In this document: positions 7,916 to 14,466 of the stretch, piece by piece
Layout of the letters: each line of letters opens with the position of its first letter
Numbering within the stretch: the first letter of the stretch is position 1
Source of the DNA: CAYHWW01 sp964360145
GTDB lineage: Bacteria; Bdellovibrionota; UBA1018; CAYHWW01
Length of the DNA stretch: 15,694 nucleotides
Direction: 5' to 3'
Assembly (NCBI GenBank): GCA_964360145.1
Contig: CAYHWW010000070.1
Location: forward strand, 1 to 15,694
Program-made: the position numbers and the translations under genes
Notes under the pieces: generated by a model
The model's input: only the letters and a program-made list of their open reading frames with translations
The model's database searches: none
Told to the model about the DNA's origin: nothing

Positions 7916-7926
7916 CCCCGCACGCA

Positions 7927-8580
7927 CTAGGAAAGGAGGAACTGCAACTTAACGTAACTCCAGAAGAATTTTATAAACTCACCCACCGTCACCCAGATCC
8001 CCGTGGGGGATTTCCACCAATCAGATTCGTCGAAGGGCTCCTGGTCGTACCAGGTCATGTGAATGCGGTAGCTGCGCTCCGCCAGGATGTGCTCGAAAAT
8101 GTAATGGGCACGCCGTGCGTGGTAACCGCTCGTCACCACAAGAACAGATTTCAGTTGGTGCTCATCCAGGAACTGCCTCACTTCAAGGGCGTTCTCGATT
8201 GTGTTCGTGGAGCGATTGCCGATGGCGATGCGAGACTCATCGAGGGGCCCCACCCAATGGATCTCCCGGAGGATCTGACGCATCTTCACGTTGGGGTCCA
8301 CGCCAGAAATGTAGAGGCGCTCACCATAGCCCTTATCGAAAAGCTCCAGCGCACGACGGATGCGACCACGACCGCCGGTGAGACAGACGATGACGTCTAC
8401 TTTTTCAAAGGCATCATCGAGACGGGCACCCTGGGGAAGCTTGGAATAGACCACGCCGGAGAGCGCCACCAGCGCGGTGGTGACGATGAGAGCAGCGGTG
8501 AGAAATCCCGCACCCCACATGGTGAGCCAGGGGCGAGGTGTGTCGCGGCGACGACGGCTGCGGGGCAAGCGAATAGCCAT
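7927..8580 (-). CDS. SanA/YdcF-like DUF218 membrane protein
   Basis: This 217-aa protein has a basic N-terminus (RRRR at 9-12), one membrane segment (about 21-45) and a periplasmic DUF218 domain, as in SanA, ElyC and YdcF. E. coli SanA and ElyC affect envelope integrity and vancomycin sensitivity; their chemistry is unsettled. Family motifs are VDVIVCLTGGRGRIRRALEL (61-80), the NRSTNTIENA block (122-131) and LVVTSGYHARRA (147-158), with a C-terminal TVGEFIKFF helix. The ATG at 8580 gives a normal-looking N-terminus; a GTG at 8616 would add 12 residues. Neither has a clear Shine-Dalgarno. It follows the AgmX-like gene closely on the same strand and is probably co-transcribed. It is a typical cell-wall housekeeping protein placed in an otherwise unusual envelope operon. 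Confidence 0.85.
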   Translation of the reverse strand: MAIRLPRSRRRRDTPRPWLTMWGAGFLTAALIVTTALVALSGVVYSKLPQGARLDDAFEKVDVIVCLTGGRGRIRRALELFDKGYGERLYISGVDPNVKMRQILREIHWVGPLDESRIAIGNRSTNTIENALEVRQFLDEHQLKSVLVVTSGYHARRAHYIFEHILAERSYRIHMTWYDQEPFDESDWWKSPTGIWVTVGEFIKFFWSYVKLQFLLS

Positions 8581-8624
8581 GGCGCACAGTGTAGGAGGTC
8601 CGCGGCGGCCTGTCACGTGGTGGC

Positions 8625-8639
8625 TAGGGTTTCACCCTA
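8625..8639 (-). repeat. Short perfect inverted repeat over the stop codon of the AgmX-like gene
   Basis: TAGGGT (8625-8630) and ACCCTA (8634-8639) flank a 3-nt loop; the TAG stop forms the start of the stem on the minus strand. There is no T tract after it, so it is not a standard terminator. It may stabilise or pause the transcript between two operon genes, or be chance. Confidence 0.3.
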
Positions 8640-9257
8640 AAGAACGAGGTCAAATACGACTCTGCGCCCCTGGGAGCCCTCGGGCATGGCGAGGGCGCGC
8701 AATGTCTTTTTCACGCAGCGATCAAGTTTTTCCGTTGCGGGCCCTGACGCACGGGAAGCCTTGAGGCTGAGGGAACTCAACATTCGGCTCTCCCCGATGC
8801 CAAATCCGATGGATACTGTTTCTTGCAGAGAGGGGTCAATGAGAAGTGCGGACTCATAACACTCATTGAGCTGGGGCATGACGCCATCAATGACCGCGCG
8901 GATCTTCGCCTCCAAGCCATCGGCACTACCAGCGCGAGCATCTTGAACGATGGAGCCTCCGTTTTTCACTCTCAGTACAAGGCCACGAAGGCGGTGGCGC
9001 TCATGCTCATGCAATAGCGGATTCACGGAGGCGCGCATGGACGCACCCGGTGAAATGGATTTGAGCAGACTTGTGAAGTGAGATGGTCTCACCATCGCCT
9101 TGCCCTTGCCGACAACGGCACCGGAATGGCGAACTACCTTGAAATCAACTTCGACGGTGGGAGGCGCCACCTGCCGTCCCACCTGAAAGAGGAACAGCAT
9201 CAAGGCGAGAACGGAATGCAGGCTGATCGAAATGGAAGATGCGGTAATATCTCTCAT
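8637..9257 (-). CDS. Membrane-anchored protein with AgmX/PglI-type (TonB-like) C-terminal domain
   Basis: This 206-aa protein has an N-terminal membrane anchor (about 8-26, SISLHSVLALMLFLF, TonB/TolA-like) and a C-terminal domain of the AgmX/PglI type. The domain shows the family's pattern: a helix leading to LNECYESAL (C133), DPSLQETVSIGFGIGES (strand and glycine), then a variable segment, KLDRCVKKTLRAL (C181), MPEG and a final VVFDLVL strand. The two cysteines match the conserved pair of the family. In Myxococcus, AgmX/GltJ and GltG carry such domains and link inner membrane to the periplasmic gliding machine. Here the usual long proline-rich or TPR/zinc-ribbon N-terminal part is missing, giving a minimal version with about 90 residues between anchor and domain. 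Its start overlaps the stop of the 77-aa lipoprotein by ATGA; GAGGG lies 7 nt upstream. Confidence 0.75.
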   Translation of the reverse strand: MRDITASSISISLHSVLALMLFLFQVGRQVAPPTVEVDFKVVRHSGAVVGKGKAMVRPSHFTSLLKSISPGASMRASVNPLLHEHERHRLRGLVLRVKNGGSIVQDARAGSADGLEAKIRAVIDGVMPQLNECYESALLIDPSLQETVSIGFGIGESRMLSSLSLKASRASGPATEKLDRCVKKTLRALAMPEGSQGRRVVFDLVL

Positions 9258-9487
9258 GGTGCCGCCCTCAGAAGCTCTTCTTCGAAATGCTTCACTTCAG
9301 TGGCGATAAGCTCATTGAGGATAGCCTCTCGAAGTGCCGCCGTGCCTTGAAGGGCCGCGGCCATGGGCTTGCGCACTTCGCCATCGACTTGGACTTCCCC
9401 CAAATCGATGATCTCCGGCCCTGATGCGGAACGAGCCGGGGGACATGCAGCAAGGAGCAATGCGAGAAACAGGATCGTGGCTTTCAT
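9254..9487 (-). CDS. Small 77-aa lipoprotein
   Basis: The product is a short outer-envelope lipoprotein with an excellent lipobox, LLLAAC (Cys15). Mature residues 16-77 hold a strand-like IIDLGEVQVDGEVRKP segment followed by two charged helices (MAAALQGTAALREAIL and EVKHFEEELL). I do not recognise a named family. GGAGG at 9495-9499 sits 7 nt before the ATG at 9487. Both ends overlap neighbours by 4 nt (ATGA at 9484-9487 and 9254-9257), so it is tightly coupled between the helical/TPR protein and the AgmX-like protein and is probably a partner of both. The GEV.(V/I).GEVR.P style resembles short proteins near AgmX-type genes in other deltaproteobacteria, but that is from memory and not checked. 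Confidence 0.75.
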   Translation of the reverse strand: MKATILFLALLLAACPPARSASGPEIIDLGEVQVDGEVRKPMAAALQGTAALREAILNELIATEVKHFEEELLRAAP

Positions 9488-10050
9488 AATTCAGCCTCCA
9501 GGGGACGTTCCGCATGGAGATAGGCGTCTGCCAGCGCCGCCAGATCGCGCTTGTCTCCCTCATTGATTTGGCGGCTTGCGGCAAATCGCAAAGCCTCTAT
9601 CGCTTTGGCAATGGCATGACGTGCTATTTCATGGCTTTTCATTTGAGCAGCGGTCGACGTCATTGTGACCTTCGCCAAGGTGCGCCTCAATGCCTCCACT
9701 TGCCGAACTAGGGCACTCACCTGCCTCGGTAGTTGAGCCGTTTTAGAGGACCGTACGCCATCGCAGGCTTTCCGCACCCCGTCGCTTGCTCTTTTGAGAG
9801 AGAACAGCGCCCGCGTGTTGGCCCCGCTGGCGCAGGGACCAGGCATCAGACAGAGAGAATCCTGCTTCGTGAGAATAGTGTCATAGTCCTCATCGAGTTC
9901 GAGCAGTGAAAGGATCGCAGCAGCATCGTCGCGTCTTTGCATCCCTCGGTTCGACTCGCTAAGATAAGCGTCCAGATATTCGCGAGCGGCGACACTTAAT
10001 TTGACTAGACTGCCATCAATGACCGCGACTTTCGCCCTGATGCGGGCTGC
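9484..10050 (-). CDS. C-terminal part of a helical periplasmic protein, cut by the assembly gap
   Basis: The frame is open from its TGA at 9484-9486 all the way to the first N at 10050, so the ATG at 9942 is an internal methionine (GAGGG abuts it with no spacing) and not the true start. The 36 codons above it (AKVAVIDGSLVKLSVAAREY and on) look fully coding. The visible 188 residues are helical and charged, with cysteines in LCLMPGPC and a long amphipathic C-terminal region. It overlaps the small lipoprotein gene by 4 nt. Its N-terminus lies in the gap. The simplest reading is that it is the C-terminal part of the TPR protein on the far side of the gap. The two frames differ if the gap is exactly 100, but 100 N is a standard placeholder. 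A separate gene is also possible. Confidence 0.7.
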   Translation of the reverse strand, partial: AARIRAKVAVIDGSLVKLSVAAREYLDAYLSESNRGMQRRDDAAAILSLLELDEDYDTILTKQDSLCLMPGPCASGANTRALFSLKRASDGVRKACDGVRSSKTAQLPRQVSALVRQVEALRRTLAKVTMTSTAAQMKSHEIARHAIAKAIEALRFAASRQINEGDKRDLAALADAYLHAERPLEAEL

Positions 10051-10150
10051 NNNNNNNNNNNNNNNNNNNNNNNNNNNNNNNNNNNNNNNNNNNNNNNNNN
10101 NNNNNNNNNNNNNNNNNNNNNNNNNNNNNNNNNNNNNNNNNNNNNNNNNN
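10051..10150. other. Assembly gap of 100 N
   Basis: Exactly 100 undetermined bases, which is the usual placeholder for a gap of unknown length. At least one coding frame enters from each side. Adjacency across it depends on scaffolding. Confidence 0.95.
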
Positions 10151-11216
10151 CCACGGTCTGAATATTGAACCCGCCGGCGGCAATCATGGGTAGAAGCGTC
10201 GTTTTTTCGATCGATATCGCCTCTCCCAAGGCTCGCCCAAAATCACGCTCAAGCAAAGACCTTAGCGGTGCCTGAGTGTCGGCGGCGCCAAGCCACGCGG
10301 CCCAGCGCTGGGCCGCACGCAGTGGCTGGTCTTGATTCAGCTCGATCCACCCTCGTTTCAGTATCGCATAAGAGAGAACGGCTGAGGGTGTTGCCTCTTT
10401 TTTCATCAGCTCTTCGTAGTCACGAGCGGCAGCATCAAAATTAGATTCGTCATAAAGATATTCCGCCCGCAATAAAAGCAATGGCACCCGCACGGGGCTC
10501 TGGGCAGCTTCTTTGCGGAGGACTTGAGTTGCATGGGCGATGCGCACTGCGGGGTCCACATCCGTCGGCTGCGGCGCCAGCGCAATGAGCGTGTGCAATT
10601 TTGTGCTCGCGAGAGAAGGATTCAAGAGCGCGACGCCCAGGGCCTGATACGACGGCGCATCCCCGGTTTCTTTCACTCGCAGCAGAGCCCGTGCATAGTC
10701 GAACTCAACGCTGCTCGCAGCAGCTGTAATCTTGCTCCGTGCTTGTAGAGAACATCGATTTTGCACTTTGACTCGCAGGCGCAAGGGGTCCGCCAGAAGC
10801 GCTGCAACCCGGTGTTTCACGGGCCAGAGCTGCGCTCCGGGGCTGCTCGCTGGAGTTTGCGCGGCGGTCGCAGTCGTTTCCGGTGCATGCTGGGCGAGCT
10901 GCGCATGAATCACCGCATCTTCGATGAGACGAATACTTTTGGTGGCCGCAAGATTCGATTGAGCCTCACTGGCGACGGCAGAGGCCATCTCCCACTGACA
11001 GTGCTTCGCCAAGGCCGTGATTTCAAGCGCGATGGCCTTGGCGCTCAACGGCGCGTGGGCACGATGGTAAAGGGCCTTGCCGAAGAATTCGTCCCAGCGC
11101 CCCGCGCGGTAGTCTGTAGCCATGCGTTCCGCAACGGCCGCGGCCTTCAACGGCATCGCCTGGGCATGGAGAACGAAAGTGAACAATCCCAATGCGGCTC
11201 CCAGATGCTGCTTCAT
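10151..11216 (-). CDS. Periplasmic TPR protein, 3' end lost in the gap
   Basis: The N-terminal 355 residues are visible. A signal peptide (residues 1-20, cleavage AQA20-M21) shows export to the periplasm. The chain is helical throughout. Around residues 240-305 it carries a convincing TPR pair: LLLLRAEYLYDESNFDAAAR, then YEELMKKE, then AILKRGWIELNQDQPLRAAQ, where the Tyr/Gly/Trp/Asn positions match TPR consensus as used in deltaproteobacterial envelope proteins such as those of the Glt and Nfs clusters. TPRs bind partner proteins, so a scaffold role is likely. A proline/alanine-rich linker sits near 110-130. The ATG at 11216 overlaps the barrel gene's TGA (ATGA) and GTGGGGAT precedes it. The residues a naive translation gives on the far side of the N run (10005-10050) are out of frame with the real coding sequence there and should be ignored. 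Confidence 0.75.
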
Positions 11217-12592
11217 ATCCCCACGACCACCGACGCGCCGAGATCAAGCCGGGTAAAATAATCCGTGGTGAATGGCCCCTCGAGGGTTTGCCCCACGGCC
11301 AAGGAGACTCCAATCCGCTTGCTCAGAAACAACTGAGGCCCCATGGACCACCGCATGGCCGGATAGACGTTCTTAATGCCACTGGCTGGGCGGCTCATGC
11401 TTTCATAGAATGCGGCACCCGCGCCCATGGTGATGGGCACGTCAAAAGATGTCGAGATGCGCTCAAAGAGCGCGAGGTACCCACTGAGAGGAAACAGCGT
11501 GAGCGTCGCAAACGCTGAATGGCTCGGCTTCATCACGATGCTGGAAGAAGCACGCTGTTCCATCTCGGCGGTGAAATGGCGTGCGTAATAAACGCCCAAC
11601 CCCAAATGCCGGGACACCCGGCGAGTCGCGCTCAAGGCAGCCGAATGGATGCGAAGACTGGGATTCGACATTTCATAGGTGTAACCGGCACTCAGTAGCC
11701 AATCGCTTGGCGTCTCACGCCGTTGCTCCTCTAGAAACACATCGCCATATTCCACTGCCGTGGCTGCGTTATCCGCCACCGCGGCTTCTGACGCCGGCTC
11801 ACGTGACTCCTCGGCTTCTTGAGCGCGATGCCAGAAAGCAACCGCTTCAAGGGCAGCGGCCCGCGCCGCCGCAAGGCTTTGCGCCTGATTTGGCGTCAGT
11901 TGACTCAAAGCGGTAGCCAAGCGCTCCCACGGAGCATCATCAGTGAGCAACGGCATCCATACCGCTTCCGCTTCAGGGTCTTTGACCGCTGCTTGCGAGA
12001 AAAGAATCCATGTGGAAGCAACCGATGCCATGAGTGGTCGCGCTGCGAGCCTTGTGACAAGCGCCTGCCACAACTCGGCGTCGTAGGGTAAGGCGCCGTC
12101 TAACAGACGGGCTTCAAAGAGCGCCCGCAAGCCAATGCCACGAGGCGCGAGCAGGGCCAGGCCGCGCCAGTTTGGCGCAGCAGCCGCGCCGGAGGCGCAG
12201 TGCGTCGCCGTATGATGCAAGAGCAAAGCCCAGCTTGCGCTGTCTTCATGACTTGGTCGGAAAGAGCCGTCACGGAGCACGCGCTCAACTAGGCCAGGCC
12301 AATCAAAGTTTCTTCCTACTCGGCGCGGGAGCGATTCGAGGATCACCCGCAGATGATCCGGATGCAGACGCCAGTCCTCCAGAAAATCAGCCAACGTGAG
12401 ATCACCGCCGGCCACCGGCACACCATCGGCGTCCACCACCACTGACTGGCCCTGCTCTATTGTCGTGGCAAGACTGTGAGGGGACATCTCGTCAATAACT
12501 GTGAGGCGGCTGCCGTGGCAGGCACCCATCAACAACGACATGATCACAGTGCAAAGAGGAAAATCTAATTGTTGACCGATTTTGACAGACAT
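11213..12592 (-). CDS. Lipoprotein with helical N-terminal region and C-terminal outer-membrane beta-barrel domain
   Basis: This 459-aa protein starts with a lipoprotein-like signal (LLMGAC, Cys25). Residues about 65-270 are helical and Ala/Leu/Trp-rich, with no recognised domain. Residues about 296-459 alternate as short amphipathic strands (LLSAGYTYEMSNPSLRIHSA, HLGLGVYYARHF, FATLTLFPLSGYLALFERIS, ITMGAGAAFYES, MGPQLFLSKRIGVSLAVG, YFTRLDLGASVVVGI), enough for a small barrel. The arrangement resembles the 'OMP_myx_plus' barrels of myxobacteria, with a 'RHLGLGV' strand, an 'FPLSGYLALFERIS..FDVPITMGAGA' centre and a 'GPQLFLSKRIGVSLAV' strand; the closest families would need checking. It is the first gene of the minus-strand operon. 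No Shine-Dalgarno precedes the ATG, which fits the promoter lying almost on top of it. TGA stops the frame a few codons upstream, so this start is well fixed. Confidence 0.7.
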   Translation of the reverse strand: MSVKIGQQLDFPLCTVIMSLLMGACHGSRLTVIDEMSPHSLATTIEQGQSVVVDADGVPVAGGDLTLADFLEDWRLHPDHLRVILESLPRRVGRNFDWPGLVERVLRDGSFRPSHEDSASWALLLHHTATHCASGAAAAPNWRGLALLAPRGIGLRALFEARLLDGALPYDAELWQALVTRLAARPLMASVASTWILFSQAAVKDPEAEAVWMPLLTDDAPWERLATALSQLTPNQAQSLAAARAAALEAVAFWHRAQEAEESREPASEAAVADNAATAVEYGDVFLEEQRRETPSDWLLSAGYTYEMSNPSLRIHSAALSATRRVSRHLGLGVYYARHFTAEMEQRASSSIVMKPSHSAFATLTLFPLSGYLALFERISTSFDVPITMGAGAAFYESMSRPASGIKNVYPAMRWSMGPQLFLSKRIGVSLAVGQTLEGPFTTDYFTRLDLGASVVVGI

Positions 12593-12601
12593 TGTGCAGC
12601 A

Positions 12602-12630
12602 CTTATATCATGTCAGACTATTTCAATCAA
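12602..12630 (-). promoter_or_regulatory. Strong sigma70-type promoter candidate for the minus-strand envelope operon
   Basis: On the minus strand TTGATT (12630-12625), a 17-nt spacer and TATAAG (12607-12602) form a good -35/-10 pair, with TG one base before the -10 (extended -10). Transcription would be expected to start near 12595, only about 3 nt before the ATG at 12592, giving a nearly leaderless mRNA. This agrees with the missing Shine-Dalgarno. Confidence 0.65.
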
Positions 12631-12663
12631 ATACTCATTGCGCCAGACTCATATTACATGATA
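12606..12663. promoter_or_regulatory. 8-bp inverted repeat across the divergent promoters, with a CAGACT direct repeat inside
   Basis: TATCATGT (12606-12613) and ACATGATA (12656-12663) are perfect inverted copies with arm starts 50 bp apart; each arm overlaps the extended -10 of one promoter. Between them CAGACT occurs twice in direct orientation (12614-12619 and 12644-12649), 30 bp apart, close to three helical turns. This could be a shared regulatory site or simply the same sigma-factor motif facing both ways. Confidence 0.45.
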
Positions 12664-12667
12664 GTAT
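12638..12667 (+). promoter_or_regulatory. Extended -10 promoter candidate for the plus-strand operon
   Basis: TTGCGC (12638-12643), an 18-nt spacer and TAGTAT (12662-12667) preceded by TGA give an extended -10 promoter. Start of transcription would be near 12674, leaving a leader of about 24 nt with AAAGGA (12682-12687) as ribosome-binding site for the ATG at 12698. The -35 match is moderate, so confidence is lower than for the opposing promoter. Confidence 0.5.
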
Positions 12668-12697
12668 CCGTCAACTTTATTAAAGGACCATACGCCT

Positions 12698-13453
12698 ATG
12701 AGACTTAAATTACTGGTTTTACTGTGTATTATGTCATCCATCGGCTGCTCCTCTAGGTCCCAGCGCGATGCCTCGACCAAACTGTCCGGCCCTCAGGCCT
12801 CTGCTTCCACTACCCAAGACCCAGTGGGGTTCTTTACTGAGTTGCTGCGCAGGCACCTTGAGCACAGCTCAGTGCACTCCTCCTCTGATGCGTGCCGTAT
12901 CTTAGGGGACCTCATGGAGAGTTCCACCTCGGTACTCCTCCAAACCCATGACGCCCTGACCTTTATCCTTCATGCTCAAAACGCAGACGCAACAGCTGTT
13001 CAGTCTTGCATGGAACCAAGGCTGCCCCTCCTCACTGGATCAGAAGCTCCGATTGGGATGATCAGTGCCCTGCTCGTGGCCGTCAGCAAAAATATGGCCT
13101 ACACCATTTCGTTTCGCCGTCAGACTGTTGAGGCAGCAGCGCAGTCCTCACGGGCGGCGGTGCGCACCGCAGCGCTGTTAGTGGCGGGGCACTCCCCCTC
13201 ACTTTTCCTGGATTCCACGAGCATCCTTTCAGAGGCGCGCCGTCGCGTCGATGGCCTCGGTACGGAGGCACCCACCATTGATGGTGCCGCTCTCGTGCTT
13301 ACCGGTTTTTTACAAGCCTTGAGCTCCGCATACACTGTCGTCGGGCCTGAACATCCGGAGGCCCGTGACCTTCTCGTTGCCGCCGCATCCGTGCCCGATC
13401 TGCAGGCCCATGGCATCCATGGCCCCGCTGCCCCGGTGGGAGGTGCTCAATGA
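12698..13453 (+). CDS. Lipoprotein of unknown function, first gene of the plus-strand operon
   Basis: I do not recognise a family. This 251-aa protein has a lipoprotein signal peptide (RLKLLVLLCIMSSIGC, Cys17; Ser at +2 fits outer-membrane sorting) followed by a Ser/Thr-rich linker to about residue 42. The remainder is predicted helical, with two cysteines (SDACRIL and VQSCMEP) that could pair in the periplasm, and a long helix block around residues 150-235. The start at 12698 is supported by AAAGGA upstream and by the signal peptide. The stop overlaps the next start by 4 nt (ATGA, 13450-13453). It faces the barrel-lipoprotein gene across a shared control region, so joint function with that operon is plausible. 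Confidence 0.75.
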   Translation: MRLKLLVLLCIMSSIGCSSRSQRDASTKLSGPQASASTTQDPVGFFTELLRRHLEHSSVHSSSDACRILGDLMESSTSVLLQTHDALTFILHAQNADATAVQSCMEPRLPLLTGSEAPIGMISALLVAVSKNMAYTISFRRQTVEAAAQSSRAAVRTAALLVAGHSPSLFLDSTSILSEARRRVDGLGTEAPTIDGAALVLTGFLQALSSAYTVVGPEHPEARDLLVAAASVPDLQAHGIHGPAAPVGGAQ

Positions 13454-14466
13454 AAACACATCTTACTCTACTCCTAAGCCTCATGAGCACTTTCGCCCAG
13501 GCCCAGGTGCCCAACCTGCCCATGCACCCTGATGGGTGGAGAACCAGCCTCCAGGAGTGCTGTGCTCACTACCGGGAACGTGAACAGGTGATTAACGCGG
13601 ATCTCTCCTTGCTGAGAAGCCCTCAATACCGGGTCCAGCTCCTCCACGTGCTTGAAGCCGCCGAGCTTTCCGCGCAAAGAACGCGCCTCGACGAACAAGA
13701 GTGCTCTCGCCGCTACAGCGAAGGCTTTGAACGGCAGCGCAGCATCACGGATTTCTCGTCATGGGTAAGTGTTTCCGTCGCCGAGATCGATGTGATTCGC
13801 ACGCATTGGGATAGCGCCGTGAATGAGCGCCTCGTGCCATTGATGGCGGCGGTGCGAGTATTCTCGCAGTCACTGATGGGCACTCGGGATGAAGCCTTGC
13901 TCGCAGTGGCGGAGAATATCCCCGACTTTGAAGGCGACGCGGATTCGACCGCCGCCATGATGTTGGAGGGCGTGGGCTTCTCGCTTTTGAGCAATGCCCT
14001 CGACGAGAGCAGCACTGGTCATCTGCCCACGGACCCAACCTCGGAGAGCGAACAGGCGGCACGTCGACCGTTCCTATTTTTAGTGGCTGAGAAGATGGCT
14101 GCCCAAGCGACGGGGGCTGCGGAAGATCTCGAGCGGCTGAATTCATTATTGTCTCGCCTGCAAAGTCGTTTTGTCATCGAACGCGCCCGACTGCAAGGGT
14201 TGTTGGAGCCATTGTCCTTGCAAGTCCCAAGCTTGCGCGAGGAGTATGAGATCAAATCAACAGCGGCCAATGCCGCGGATCGCGTCTTCCGTGGGGCCCT
14301 TCGCAATTACGACGGGCTTGATGGTGATATCGGGCATCTCGTCGACGAAAAAGAGCACTTCGTGCGGCCCATGTTCACGAAATGGGAATGGAGCTGGGAT
14401 AAGGATGAACATCAGCCCCGCTGCATCGATAACTGGCAAGGTGGGGACAGCGTATGCGTAAACTAA
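13450..14466 (+). CDS. Secreted helical periplasmic protein, function unknown
   Basis: Not recognised. The 338-aa product has a signal peptide with cleavage AQA18-Q19 and no lipobox. The mature chain is nearly all helix with long charged stretches (about residues 35-130 and 200-290), suggesting an elongated, perhaps coiled-coil-like shape. Cysteine pairs occur early (ECCAHY, QECSRRY) and at the C-terminus (RCIDNW, SVCVN), which fits disulfides. The C-terminus is aromatic (FTKWEWSWDKDEHQP). GGGAGG at 13438-13443 lies about 6 nt before the ATG. The gene overlaps the lipoprotein gene by 4 nt and the next gene by 13 nt, so translation is coupled. Its length and helical style resemble the following gene, hinting at a paired role. 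Confidence 0.75.
   Translation: MKTHLTLLLSLMSTFAQAQVPNLPMHPDGWRTSLQECCAHYREREQVINADLSLLRSPQYRVQLLHVLEAAELSAQRTRLDEQECSRRYSEGFERQRSITDFSSWVSVSVAEIDVIRTHWDSAVNERLVPLMAAVRVFSQSLMGTRDEALLAVAENIPDFEGDADSTAAMMLEGVGFSLLSNALDESSTGHLPTDPTSESEQAARRPFLFLVAEKMAAQATGAAEDLERLNSLLSRLQSRFVIERARLQGLLEPLSLQVPSLREEYEIKSTAANAADRVFRGALRNYDGLDGDIGHLVDEKEHFVRPMFTKWEWSWDKDEHQPRCIDNWQGGDSVCVN

Noticed and set aside
8637..9257. Bona fide TonB energy transducer
   Set aside because: There is no proline-rich spacer, no TonB-box partner receptor and no ExbB/ExbD nearby; the two-cysteine C-terminal pattern fits the AgmX/PglI type better.
10005..10050. C-terminal tail of the TPR protein read straight through the N run
   Set aside because: A different frame is clearly coding in this interval and the gap length is a placeholder, so the tail is an artefact.
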